Below, piece after piece: positions 33,837-42,594 of a DNA stretch of 64,000 nt. The position numbers were made by a program, and so were the translations under genes. The notes under the pieces were generated by a model that saw only the letters and a program-made list of their open reading frames with translations, searched no databases and was not told the DNA's origin. Source of the stretch: Alphaproteobacteria bacterium (GTDB lineage: Bacteria; Myxococcota_A; UBA796; CAJQPC01); assembly GCA_020632795.1 (NCBI GenBank), contig JACKEV010000020.1:62001-126000 (forward strand), read 5' to 3'. Each line of letters opens with the position of its first letter. Position 1 is the stretch's first letter.

Positions 33837-34517
33837 TCAGGGCAGCCGCTGGGGGCAGACCCGCGCCGGGTGGCTCACGGGAAGCCACCACGCCACCTGC
33901 AGGGCCTCCTGGGCCACGCGCTCGGCCTCGGCGTAGGCCCGCGGGGTGTCCACCCGGCGCGCCTCGACCCAGGCGTCGGCCGCCGTCCAGCCCGCCACCG
34001 TCCCGATCTCGACGCGCAGCCTGACGTCCGTCGTCCTCGCCGCCTGCGCCAGCGCGGCCAGCCCGGCGTCGCGGTCCCCGTCCAGCAGGTACAGCTCGGC
34101 CAGGTAGACGCTCCACCGGGGCACGTCGGGGTGGTCCGGGTTCTGCTGGATCAGCCAGGCCAGCTCCTGGCTCGCCATCCGCCAGTTGCCGTCGGCGGCC
34201 GCCCCGTCGGCGGCCGGGACGCCGATGTGGGGCGGGTAGCGGCCGATCTTGCAGTAGAGGTGGTAGAAGTTCTCCCCGTAGGCGTTGGCCTCCATCCAGA
34301 TGGTGTCGGCGCCGGCCGCCAGCTCCAGCGCCGCCGGGCTGGGGGCAGCGTCGCCCAGCGCCAGGGTGGGCGTCGGCCAGGCCGGGTGGACCGCCAGATC
34401 CTCGACGCGCTCCTGCTCCACCAGCCCCGCCATCTGCTGCATGCGCGCATCGCACTGCGCGAGGTCGGGCCGCGGGGCCGCGATCATCCACGCGACGAAG
34501 GGGAGCGCTGTAATCAT
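33837..34517 (-). CDS. Exported helical-repeat protein, tandem paralogue A
   Basis: 226 residues. Signal MITALPFVAWMIAAPRPD, then QCDARMQQMAG, a middle with YHLYCKIGRYPPHIG, TPR-like repeats (NPDHPDVPRWSVYLAELYLL) and the HPARVCPQRLP ending. First transcribed of the three paralogues and 26 bases after the glycosyltransferase stop, so it may be part of that transcript. Copies A and B are more alike than either is to C. Confidence 0.7.
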   Translation of the reverse strand: MITALPFVAWMIAAPRPDLAQCDARMQQMAGLVEQERVEDLAVHPAWPTPTLALGDAAPSPAALELAAGADTIWMEANAYGENFYHLYCKIGRYPPHIGVPAADGAAADGNWRMASQELAWLIQQNPDHPDVPRWSVYLAELYLLDGDRDAGLAALAQAARTTDVRLRVEIGTVAGWTAADAWVEARRVDTPRAYAEAERVAQEALQVAWWLPVSHPARVCPQRLP

Positions 34518-34543
34518 GCCGATGCAGACGCCGTCTCTGCGGT

Positions 34544-35623
34544 TCAGGTTCCCATGATGCCCTGAAGCACAGCCTCATAGCGCGCCCAGGTGCGGTCCCA
34601 GGCGTAGCGCTGCTCCACGAAGGCGCGCCCCTCGGCGCCCACCTTGGCCCGCAGGTCCGGGTCGTCCATCAGTTGGCGCATCGCGTCGCGCATGGCCTCG
34701 ACGTCGCCCTGGGGCACGGGGAAGCCGACGCCGCCGGTGGCCTCGCGCACGGCGGGCTGGTCGCTCCAGATGACCGGCTTGCCGCAGGCCATGCCGTCGA
34801 TGGCGGTGAAGCCGAAGCCCTCCTCCATCAGGGTCGGGAAGAGGATCACGTCCGCGCCCTGGTGGATCGGGGCGATCCGGGGCACGTTGGTGAGGATCTC
34901 CACGGGCTGGTTGTAGGCCTGGATGCGGAGCTGATCGACGAAGATGGGGTCGGCGGCGGCCCCGGCGATGACCAGGTGGGCGCGCTCCTTGTAGCGGCGG
35001 GGCAGCCGGGCCAGGGCGTCGAGGGCCAGGTGCTGGCCTTTGCCCGGCAGGATGCGCCCGGGGCAGGCGAAGCGCACGAAGTCGGCGGGCTCGTCGGGGC
35101 TGTGCGCGCGGGGCACGGGCCGGAACACGTCGAGGTCTACGCCGTTGTGGATGACGTGGATGCGCTCGGGGTCCACGCCCAGCTCGACCAGCCGGTCGGC
35201 GGTGGCCTGGGACACCGCGACGACCGCGTCGAGCCAGCCGCACTTGGCCCGGTAGAACCACTCCCGCGCCAGGGTGCCGGCGCCGCGCTGGGCGAGGCCG
35301 AAGTTGAGGTCGTGCACGATGCAGGCGGTCGGCGCACCGAGCGTCGGCGTCTCGATGGAGTTCGCCAGCACCGCGTCGGGGCGGAAGCGCCGCAGCTCCC
35401 GGAACGCCGTCACCCACAGCCGCTTCCAGGCCTGCGGCCGCCGCGCGCCGCGCAGGTCCACCGCCACCGCGTCAGGAGGCACCAGGTCCCGTCGCTGCTG
35501 GAACCCCACCACCAGCCGCACCTCGTGCCGCCGCCGGGCGTGCTGCCACAGGTTCTCGAACACCGTCTCGGTGCCGGAGCGCACGTCAGGGGGGAAGCGT
35601 CGGGCAACCATCAGGAGCTTCAT
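34544..35623 (-). CDS. GT4-type glycosyltransferase (family 1 fold-B)
   Basis: 359 residues. The N-terminal donor motif MKLLMVARRFPPDVRSGTET and the C-terminal nucleotide-sugar domain (FPTLMEEGFGFTAIDGMACGKPVIWSD) identify a retaining GT4 enzyme. The usual E-x7-E second acid is D here. HNGVDLDVFRPV is the family link region. It likely transfers a sugar to a surface polysaccharide or lipid, but no other glycan genes lie nearby, so the acceptor is unknown. Confidence 0.9.
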   Translation of the reverse strand: MKLLMVARRFPPDVRSGTETVFENLWQHARRRHEVRLVVGFQQRRDLVPPDAVAVDLRGARRPQAWKRLWVTAFRELRRFRPDAVLANSIETPTLGAPTACIVHDLNFGLAQRGAGTLAREWFYRAKCGWLDAVVAVSQATADRLVELGVDPERIHVIHNGVDLDVFRPVPRAHSPDEPADFVRFACPGRILPGKGQHLALDALARLPRRYKERAHLVIAGAAADPIFVDQLRIQAYNQPVEILTNVPRIAPIHQGADVILFPTLMEEGFGFTAIDGMACGKPVIWSDQPAVREATGGVGFPVPQGDVEAMRDAMRQLMDDPDLRAKVGAEGRAFVEQRYAWDRTWARYEAVLQGIMGT

Positions 35624-35690
35624 GGGGTGCCTTTATGGCGGGGGGGTTGGCGTCACCAGCCCATGAAGGGCAAGAGCGGGCTCGACTCTC

Positions 35691-36495
35691 GTGGCGTCGT
35701 CGTCTCCCGTCACAACGCCCCTTCGCCCTTCACGGCTCCCAGGGCCCGGATCGCGGGACCGTTCGTCGGACTCCATCCCGGAGTCCTCCTCTCTCGGCTT
35801 CGCATCGGGCTCCGGCAGTCCAAGCCTCCCGCCCTCGCTCAGACGTCCCGCGTTCCGGGCCCTGTCCGCCTGCGGGCTACGGGGCTTCGCGGGGGTTCGG
35901 TAGCTCGACCAGGCGAGTCGAAGCGCAACGCAGGGCCGCCCGGGCGGACATCAGCCGACGCAAACGCCAACAACTCCAAACACATCCACAACCCCGGGTT
36001 TCAGCCAACAACCCCCGTAATCACAACCCCACCCCCAACCACACGGTCCTGAGCCCCCGCCCTCTCCTGCTGACCTCTCGAACCCCCGCGAAGCCCCGTC
36101 GTCGAACGCGGCCCAGCCCGACGCGCAGTGGGGCTCCAACGGGGGACGTCTGAGCAGAGGCGCATCCCACAACCCCGGATTTCAGCCAACAACCCCCTCA
36201 ATCACAACACCACCCCTAACCACACGGTCCTGAGCCCCCGATCGCCCCTGCTGACCTTCCGAACCCCCGCGAAGCCCCGTAGCCGAACGCGGCCCGGCCC
36301 GAGGCGCAGTGGGGCTCCAACGAGGGACGTCTGAGCGAGGGCGGGAGGCTTGGACTGCCGGAGCCCGATGCGAAGCCGAGAGAGGAGGTCCGCTGGACGC
36401 GGACCGACGAACGGCCTTCCAGGCCGGGTCCACGTTGGAGCCCCACGGAGCCGTACAGGGCGAAGGGGCGTTGTGACGGGAGACGACGACGCCAC
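35691..36495. repeat. Long imperfect inverted repeat (arms 35691-35900 and 36259-36495)
   Basis: The left arm read forward matches the reverse complement of the right arm. The outer 38 bases (35691-35728 against 36458-36495) are perfect apart from edges, the segment around 35785-35848 pairs with 36324-36388, and 26 bases at 35875-35900 pair exactly with 36259-36284. The left arm has lost about 14 bases and differs in the stretch 35735-35780. The space between arms carries the first direct-repeat copy. It could be a decayed mobile element, a MITE-like sequence, or a long structured RNA. Confidence 0.75.
35986..36336. repeat. 170-bp direct repeat, two copies (35986-36155 and 36167-36336)
   Basis: Both copies begin CCACAACCCCGG, share CAGCCAACAACCCCC, ACACGGTCCTGAGCCCCCG and GAACCCCCGCGAAGCCCCGT, and end GGGACGTCTGAGC. 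I count roughly 17 differences in 170 bases (about 90 percent identity), with an 11-base spacer. The second copy merges into the right arm of the inverted repeat. Confidence 0.8.
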
Positions 36496-36690
36496 AAGAA
36501 TCGAACCAGGTCGCCGCCACGAGAAGCCAAGCCGCCACGACCAGAAACCAAGACGCCTCCGACAACCAACTACCAACAACGCCGCAACAACCCTGCCCCA
36601 AAGCACAATCCATGGACGCTGTAAGCCCCCTGCAGGTGTCCCAACGGGCAGTCACCCGATAATCAACCCATGCACAGCGAAGAGGTCCTC

Positions 36691-37845
36691 ATGATCCGCA
36701 CCACGACGGTCACCCTGCTCGCCCTCCTGCTCGCCACCCCCGCCTTCGCCGCCCCCGAGCTGACCCCCGAGCAGCGCGCGATGATCCCCGCCGACGCCCA
36801 GGCGCCCCTCGCCGAGCAGGAGGCGAAGCTCGCCGCCCTCGACGCGCAGATCGTCGACGCCCGCGCCGCGGTCCAGGCCGCCGAGGCCGCCCAGGCCGCC
36901 GCCGAGGGCCAGGTGGCGTCCGCCAAGGACACCGTCGACGCCGCCGAGGACGCCGTCGACGACCAGAAGACCGCCCTCAAGGCCCAGCAGGCCGACGTCG
37001 ACGTGGCCGAGGCCCAGGCCGACGCCCAGAAGGCCGCGGTCAAGGACGCGAAGTCCGACGTCAAGGAGGCCAAGGACCAGGCCCGCGCGGTCAAGGAGCA
37101 GGGCAAGGCCGGCGTCGAGGACGCCAAGGCCGTCGTCGAGCTGCGCAAGACGGAGCTGGACGCCGCCGAGGGCAACCATGACGAGGCCACAGCCACCTGG
37201 AAGGCCTCCAAGGCCCGCATCAAGGAGGCCAAGGCCGCCCACAAGGCCGCGAAGTCCGAGTACAAGGCGGGCACCACCACCAAGGATGACGTCGACGCCG
37301 CCAAGGCCGCCATCGGCGACGCCAAGTCCGCCAGCAAGGACGCCAAGGCCCGCAGGCACGAGGCCAAGGCCGCGGTGAAGCAGGCCAAGGCCGCGGTCAA
37401 GGACGCGAAGTCCGGCGTGAAGCAGGCCAAGGCCAACGCCAAGGAGGCCGAGGACGTCGCCAAGGCCAACGTCGACGCCCAGAAGGCCGAGGTCAAGACC
37501 GAGCAGGCCGAGCTGGACGCCGCCCGCGACGCCGTCGACGCCGAGAAGTCCGACGTCAAGGACGCCAAGGCCGAGGTCAAGGACGCCAAGGCCGACGTGC
37601 GGGACGAGAAGTCCGACGTCGGCGAGGCCAAGGACGCCGCGGGCCAGGAGTCCGACGCGGTCAAGGCCGCGAAGCGCGCCCTCAAGGCGCTGGAGGCCGA
37701 GCGCGCCCTGACCCGGGCCCGGCTGGAGCTGGCCCGCGCCGAGCTGGTCAACGCCAACGGCGGGACCCTGGACCTCGCGCCGTTCAAGGATGAGGTCATC
37801 AAGACCGAGGCCGCCTACGACCGCGCCGCCAAGCGGGTCGAGTAG
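36691..37845 (+). CDS. Secreted Lys/Ala/Asp-rich coiled-coil (LEA-like) protein
   Basis: 384 residues. A signal peptide (MIRTTTVTLLALLLATPAFA) is followed by about 300 residues of heptad-like repeats dominated by A, K, D, E and V, such as AKDAKSDVKEAKDQA, KAEVKDAKADVRDEK and KQAKAAVKDAKSG. Such low-complexity helices resemble LEA or TolA-like coiled coils and are highly soluble and charged. ATG 36691 is preferred over 36670 because AGAGG sits 5 nt upstream and the signal starts there. Function unknown; a stress-protective or spacer role is only a guess. Confidence 0.75.
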   Translation: MIRTTTVTLLALLLATPAFAAPELTPEQRAMIPADAQAPLAEQEAKLAALDAQIVDARAAVQAAEAAQAAAEGQVASAKDTVDAAEDAVDDQKTALKAQQADVDVAEAQADAQKAAVKDAKSDVKEAKDQARAVKEQGKAGVEDAKAVVELRKTELDAAEGNHDEATATWKASKARIKEAKAAHKAAKSEYKAGTTTKDDVDAAKAAIGDAKSASKDAKARRHEAKAAVKQAKAAVKDAKSGVKQAKANAKEAEDVAKANVDAQKAEVKTEQAELDAARDAVDAEKSDVKDAKAEVKDAKADVRDEKSDVGEAKDAAGQESDAVKAAKRALKALEAERALTRARLELARAELVNANGGTLDLAPFKDEVIKTEAAYDRAAKRVE

Positions 37846-37876
37846 CGCGCTGGCGCCGCTGCGGTAGGCTGATCCC

Positions 37877-40225
37877 GTGAGCCTCCGCACCCTCACCTTC
37901 GCCCTGCTGCTGCCCGGCCTGCGCCCGGAGGACCTCGCGCCGCTGGCCGCCTCCGACAGCCGCGCGGCCCGGGAGGCCCTCGTCGATCTCGTCTGGCGGG
38001 GCCCCAGCGCCACCCTGTCCATCGCGGCCCTGCGCGCGCTGGGCCGACACGACCACCCCCTGTCCCGCGAGGTGGTGCGGGACGCCCTCCAGGCCCCCCA
38101 GCCCGGCCTCCGTCGCGCCGCGGTGGCGTCCCTGTGCGCCCTGGGCCACGACGCGGACACCCCCCCGCTGCTCGACCGCCTGGCGGTTGACCCGGCCTGG
38201 TCCCTGCGGGCCGACGTGATCCGCCTGCTCGACGCGCCCCGCCGCTGGGGCCTGCTCGTCGCCGCGGACGATCCCCACTGGCGGGTGCGCTACGCCCTGA
38301 GCGAGGCGCTGCTCGGCTGGGACGTGCCCACCGCCGAGCTGGCCGCCCACGCCCCCGACGACCCGCGCGCCCGTGGCCTGCTGCGCTTCCTGGCCCGCAT
38401 GCGCGGCGAGGCGCCCGCCCCCCTGCCCCCGCCCCCGGACGACCCGCTGAGCGCCGCGCCCTGGTGGGACCCCGATCCGCCCGCCGTCGGCGCTCGGCTC
38501 AGTGGCCTGGACAAGCGCGCCCTGCGCGCCGAGCTGCCCTGGATGGTCCACCTGCTGGGCCACGAGGACGCAAGCGCCCGCCGCGTCGCGGTCCACAGCC
38601 TCCGCCGCTGGGCGGACACCGCGCGGCTGGCCGACGCCGTGCGCCGCCTCGCCGAGCCCCGCGCGCCCTTCGTCGCGGACAGCCTGGATCGCCTGCTGCC
38701 GCACCTGGACCTCGATCAGCGGGAGGCGGTCAGCCGGGCGCTGCTCGCCAGCGCCGAGGAGCCCCCGGCCGCGCTGCGCTGGGCGCTGGCGCAGGTGGGC
38801 ACGGCCTATCCCCTGGAGCCGGCGGACCGGGCGATGCTCCAGGCCGCCCTCAACCTGGTCCGCCGGGACGACCTCGGCGCCGCCGCGATCGCCGCCGTGT
38901 GCCGCTCGGGGGTGCCCGCCGAGCAGCTCGTGGACACGCTGCGCCCCGCCCTGGCGCACCCCGCCCTGGCCCCCGCCACGCTCCGGGGTCTGGGGACCTG
39001 GCTCCCCGTAGACGCCCTCGCCCCCCACCGCCTGCCCGACACCCCCGCGGTGCGCCGGGCCTGGGCGGCGCTGCTGCCCCGGCGCACCGACCTGCCCGAC
39101 GACTGGCTGGAGGCGGCCACCCGCGACCCCGACCCGGTGGTGCGGGCCCACGCCGCCGACGCGCGGGCGCGGCTGGGGCAGCTCCCGACGAGCCACCCCC
39201 TCCACGACGACGACGACCTCCGGGTGCGCGCGGCCGCGATGACCCCGGCGCGGGCCGAGCAGCTCTGGCAGAACCCGGACGCTGAGACCTCCTGGCGGGT
39301 GCTGGGGCGCGCCGCGCAGGTCCTCGGCCACCCGCTGACCGCCCTGGCCGCCCGCCTGCCGCCGCGGATCACGCCCCCCGACCCCCTGCCGGAGACCGCG
39401 CTCGCGCCCACCCTGGGGGATGCCCCCCGCCGCCGCCTGGGCCCGGACGGCCCCGAGGTCTCCCTGCTGGGCCTCAGCGGGCACTACGGGCTGGAGGAGG
39501 CCGGCTATGCCCGCGGCCTGGAGGCGGGGATCAACCTCTTCTTCTGGGAGCCGGACTACAGCCCGATGACCCGCTTCCTGCGGGGGCTGCCCCCGGCGCT
39601 CAAGCGGCAGGTGGTCGTGGTCACCGGCACCTACGACGCCGGGCCGGACGCGGCGAGGCGGGACCTCGACCGGGCGATGCGGGCCCTGGACCTGCCCCAG
39701 CTCGGGGCGTTCCTGGTCTTCTGGGCGCGCTCCCCTTCCCGGCTGGACGACGCCACCCGCGCCGTGCTGGAGGAAGCCCGCCTGCAGGGGGCGCTGGCCA
39801 CCTGGGGGCTCTCCACCCACGCGCGCGCGCTCGCTGAAGACTCGATGACGCGGGGGCTTCCGCTGATCATGCTGCGACACAACGGCGCCCATCGAGGCGC
39901 GGAGCAGGCCCTCTTCCCTCTGGCCGAGCAGCAGGGCATCCCGGTGCTGAGTTTCTCCGCGCTGTGCTACGGGCGCATGCTGCGCCGCCCCACGCCCGCC
40001 GCGCCCGCGCCCCCCACCGCGGCGGACTGCTACCGCTACAGCCTGATGCAGCCGGCGGTCCGGGCCACCTGGAGCGCCCCCAAGGATCTGGGCGAGCTGG
40101 AGCAGAACCTGGCGGTCCTCAAGGACCCGACCCTGCCGCCGGAGCGCGCCGACGCCTTGCGGGCCTTCGGGGACCACGTCTACGCCCGCAACCGGGCCTT
40201 CGCGGAGGACGTGCGGTGGCGGTGA
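37877..40225 (+). CDS. HEAT-repeat protein fused to a degenerate aldo/keto-reductase domain
   Basis: 782 residues, no signal peptide. Residues about 20-500 are HEAT-like helical repeats (SREVVRDALQAPQPGLRRAAVASLCALG, HEDASARRVAVHSLRRW type units). Residues about 515-775 follow an aldo/keto reductase barrel (VSLLGLSGHYGL, GYARGLEAGINLFFWE, LATWGLSTHARALAE, YGRMLRR). The catalytic tetrad looks lost: the D-T-A-x-x-Y region is FFWEPDY, the T-K strand is VVVTGTYD, and the H strand is AFLVFWAR. It may be a pseudoenzyme or a redox sensor. GTG start 6 nt after a TAGGCT box, with no ribosome-binding site. Confidence 0.75.
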   Translation: MSLRTLTFALLLPGLRPEDLAPLAASDSRAAREALVDLVWRGPSATLSIAALRALGRHDHPLSREVVRDALQAPQPGLRRAAVASLCALGHDADTPPLLDRLAVDPAWSLRADVIRLLDAPRRWGLLVAADDPHWRVRYALSEALLGWDVPTAELAAHAPDDPRARGLLRFLARMRGEAPAPLPPPPDDPLSAAPWWDPDPPAVGARLSGLDKRALRAELPWMVHLLGHEDASARRVAVHSLRRWADTARLADAVRRLAEPRAPFVADSLDRLLPHLDLDQREAVSRALLASAEEPPAALRWALAQVGTAYPLEPADRAMLQAALNLVRRDDLGAAAIAAVCRSGVPAEQLVDTLRPALAHPALAPATLRGLGTWLPVDALAPHRLPDTPAVRRAWAALLPRRTDLPDDWLEAATRDPDPVVRAHAADARARLGQLPTSHPLHDDDDLRVRAAAMTPARAEQLWQNPDAETSWRVLGRAAQVLGHPLTALAARLPPRITPPDPLPETALAPTLGDAPRRRLGPDGPEVSLLGLSGHYGLEEAGYARGLEAGINLFFWEPDYSPMTRFLRGLPPALKRQVVVVTGTYDAGPDAARRDLDRAMRALDLPQLGAFLVFWARSPSRLDDATRAVLEEARLQGALATWGLSTHARALAEDSMTRGLPLIMLRHNGAHRGAEQALFPLAEQQGIPVLSFSALCYGRMLRRPTPAAPAPPTAADCYRYSLMQPAVRATWSAPKDLGELEQNLAVLKDPTLPPERADALRAFGDHVYARNRAFAEDVRWR

Positions 40226-40608
40226 CCGCGCGAAGGGTCCTGCGGGTCTTCGTGGCGGTGGTCGGGCCGCTGGCCGGCGCGCTCGGGTCCTGGGCGACGG
40301 GGATGTTCCTGTTCTTCCTGATCCTCCCGTCGCTGGGCCTGCTGGAGAACGACACCTTCCTGCGGGACATGGCGGCCTTCGCGGCGGGCATGGGCGTGAC
40401 CTGGGCCTGCGTACCGGCGCTCTCGACCTGGCTGGCGCTGCGGCGCCGACGCGGCGGCGGGGCCATCGCGCTGGCGGTCTGGATGACCTGGGCCGGGGTG
40501 GGGGGGGCGTGCTGGTTCTCGGCGATGGGCCTGGTGGTGCAGGCGTTGCTCGGGCTCGGGGCGGTCACCGCGCTGATCGTCGGCGCGCTGGCCTGGCGGA
40601 GCGCGTAG
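40216..40608 (+). CDS. Small polytopic membrane protein, unknown
   Basis: 130 residues with about four hydrophobic segments (around 8-35, 50-68, 75-95, 100-128). GTG 40216 has a GGAG 8 nt upstream; GTG 40222, overlapping the previous stop as GTGA, is an equally possible start. It follows the HEAT-AKR gene and precedes the sulfatase-family gene by four bases. No family recognised. Confidence 0.6.
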   Translation: MAVTARRVLRVFVAVVGPLAGALGSWATGMFLFFLILPSLGLLENDTFLRDMAAFAAGMGVTWACVPALSTWLALRRRRGGGAIALAVWMTWAGVGGACWFSAMGLVVQALLGLGAVTALIVGALAWRSA

Positions 40609-40612
40609 GCCC

Positions 40613-41743
40613 ATGCTCCTCCTCGCCCTGCTGCTGGCCTGCACCCGCCCCCTGGCCTCGCCGGGGGTGCTCGTGGTGACCATCGACACCTGGCGGGCCG
40701 ACCACCTTACCCGCTCCATCTCCCCCCACGCCTGGCGGCTGGCCCAGCGGGGCACCCGGTTCACCGACGCCTGGAGCCCCATCGGGCTGACGACGGCCGC
40801 GCACGCCAGCCTGTTCACGGGGCTCTTGCCTCCCCGGCACGGGCTGCGGGGCAACAACCACCACGGCTATACCCTGGAGCCCCAGTTCACCACCCTGGCG
40901 GAGCGCTTCCAGGCCGCAGGCTGGGACACCGGCGCGTTCGTGAGCGCCTGGCCGGCCGGCCCCGCGGGGGGCCTGGACCAGGGCTTCGAGACCTTCTCGG
41001 GCCCGAGCGCCGGGGAGCGGCCCACCGCCGAGACCCTGGCGGAGGCCACCGCCTGGCTGGAGGCCCGGCGCCGCCCCTGGTTCGCCTGGGTCCACGCCTA
41101 CGACCCCCACGGGCCCTACACCCCGCCGGACCGGGACTGGCGGGAGGTCGGCGGGGGCGACGACGACAAGGCCCGCTACGCCGGCGAGGTGTACGCCGCC
41201 GATCGCATGCTCGGTCCCCTCATCGAGCGGGCCTACGAGAGCGGCGCCACCGTGCTTTTGACCGCCGACCACGGCGAGGTCCACGACGAGGAGCGCTGCG
41301 GCTGGCAGCACGAGCGGTCCTCGTCGGAGGTGGTCCTGCGGGTGCCGATGGTGCTGCTGGGCCCCGACGTGCCGGAGCAGGTCATCGACGCCCGGGTGGG
41401 GCTCATCGACGCCTTCCCCACCCTGCTGCGCCTGGCCGGCGTGGAGGACCTGGGCGGCCACCAGGGCCAGGACCTGCTGGGCCCGCCCCAGCGCGCGGTG
41501 TGGATGGGCGAGTCGGGCCTGTGCGACCCGGCCTGCGCCGCGGGCTGCGCGCCCCCCGGCTTCCTGGGCAAGGATCGGGTGGTGTTCGGCCCCCGGAGCG
41601 TGCTGGTGGACCGCCCCGGGGTGGGCCACGAGGGCGACCCCACCCTCGCGCCGCACCTCGAGCGCTATGCCCCGCCCCGTCGGGATCCTGAGGGAGGCGA
41701 CGCCGAGAGGACCCGCGCCCTGGGCTACACGGATCCGCCGTAG
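40613..41743 (+). CDS. Sulfatase/alkaline-phosphatase-superfamily lipoprotein with Thr at the nucleophile position
   Basis: 376 residues. Short signal and lipobox (LLLAC, C10). Metal-ligand motifs of the alkaline-phosphatase/arylsulfatase superfamily are present: VVTIDTWRADH (D25), HAYDPHGPY and LTADHGEVHDEE. The site that is formylglycine-forming Cys or Ser in sulfatases is Thr-60 in GLTTAAHASLFTG. So it cannot make formylglycine and is more likely a phosphatase, phosphodiesterase or phosphoglycerol-type transferase using Thr. Overlaps the convergent desaturase-family gene by 19 bases. Confidence 0.85.
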   Translation: MLLLALLLACTRPLASPGVLVVTIDTWRADHLTRSISPHAWRLAQRGTRFTDAWSPIGLTTAAHASLFTGLLPPRHGLRGNNHHGYTLEPQFTTLAERFQAAGWDTGAFVSAWPAGPAGGLDQGFETFSGPSAGERPTAETLAEATAWLEARRRPWFAWVHAYDPHGPYTPPDRDWREVGGGDDDKARYAGEVYAADRMLGPLIERAYESGATVLLTADHGEVHDEERCGWQHERSSSEVVLRVPMVLLGPDVPEQVIDARVGLIDAFPTLLRLAGVEDLGGHQGQDLLGPPQRAVWMGESGLCDPACAAGCAPPGFLGKDRVVFGPRSVLVDRPGVGHEGDPTLAPHLERYAPPRRDPEGGDAERTRALGYTDPP

Positions 41744-42579
41744 GCTCCCCCCGGCGACGCAAACAGGGCCCGCAGCCGCCCTCCCAGACCGGACGCCGCG
41801 CGCACATCCCGCCACAGGTCCCGCCACGGCGAGAGCTGGATGTCCGCCAGGCTGCCCGCGTCCACCGGCTCCAGCACGCCGTAGTCGGGGGGCTCGACCT
41901 CGGGCGCCCAGGTGCCGAACAGGTGGTCCCACAGGGTGAGCACCTCTCCGAAGTTCTGGTCGATGTACGCCGGGTTCCGGCCGTGGTGGACCCGGTGGAC
42001 GCTCGGGGTGACCAGCCAGCGGTCCAGCGCCCCCAGCCGCCCCACGAAGCGGGGGTGGACGTGGGTCAGCACCCCCCAGATGCGCCCGAACGCCTCCACG
42101 ATGAGGACCACCGAGGGGTGCACGCCGAGCAGCGGGATCCAGACGAAGAACCAGGGCAGGTACACGAAGTCGAGGGCCGAGCCCCGGACGGCGGCGACCA
42201 GGCGCATCTCCTCGCTGGTGTGGTGGACGGCGTGGAAGCACCACAAGAGCCGCACCCGGTGCCCGGCGACGTGGGCCACCCAGAACATGAGGTCGTAGAC
42301 CACGAAGCCCACGCCGAAGGCCAGCAGGCCCAGGCCCAGGTCCGCGAGGCGATGCGCCCAGGCCACGTGCATCAGGCCCACGAAGACCAGGCGGTTGGCC
42401 AGGGCCAGCCCCCCGAAGGAGAGCCCCCCGGAGAGCAGGCTCGCCTTGCCCGCGCGGCGGTCCACGGGCACGGCCAGCCTGCGCAAGGCGAGGAACTCCC
42501 CCAGGATGACCGCGACCGACACGACATAGGTGGCCGGGATGGCCAGGGCGAGCAGGCGTTCGAGGGAGTCCGGGCTCAT
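41725..42579 (-). CDS. Sterol desaturase / fatty-acid hydroxylase family membrane protein
   Basis: 284 residues. Di-iron integral-membrane oxygenase family, marked by the histidine clusters HVAGH, HAVHH and HRVHH, with about five hydrophobic segments. Members hydroxylate or desaturate sterols, carotenoids or fatty acids. The upstream TACCCT box lies 7 nt before the ATG and no ribosome-binding site is seen. Its 3' end overlaps the sulfatase-family gene on the other strand. The lipid substrate is unknown. Confidence 0.9.
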   Translation of the reverse strand: MSPDSLERLLALAIPATYVVSVAVILGEFLALRRLAVPVDRRAGKASLLSGGLSFGGLALANRLVFVGLMHVAWAHRLADLGLGLLAFGVGFVVYDLMFWVAHVAGHRVRLLWCFHAVHHTSEEMRLVAAVRGSALDFVYLPWFFVWIPLLGVHPSVVLIVEAFGRIWGVLTHVHPRFVGRLGALDRWLVTPSVHRVHHGRNPAYIDQNFGEVLTLWDHLFGTWAPEVEPPDYGVLEPVDAGSLADIQLSPWRDLWRDVRAASGLGGRLRALFASPGGAYGGSV

Positions 42580-42594
42580 CCCGCAGAGGGTACT

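Larger units (their letters stand above)
35624..36690. other. 1.07-kb non-coding island, C/A-rich on the plus strand
   Basis: No frame shows a credible protein: the open frames are Ser/Pro/Arg-rich and repeat-derived. The plus strand is strikingly poor in G/T in parts (runs like CAACAACCCCC and CCACCCCCAACC). It contains a long inverted repeat and a 170-bp direct repeat, listed separately. The last 165 bases are A/C-rich with no repeat I can see. Confidence 0.7.

Noticed and set aside
33055..34557. Short plus-strand frames inside the three-paralogue region
   Set aside because: They are repeated shadow frames of the duplicated minus-strand genes.
35624..36690. CRISPR array
   Set aside because: The repeats are 170 bases long with only two copies and no regular short spacers.
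35635..36694. Several short open frames in the repeat island
   Set aside because: Their Ser/Arg/Pro-rich sequences repeat because the DNA repeats; none has a recognisable start signal or family.
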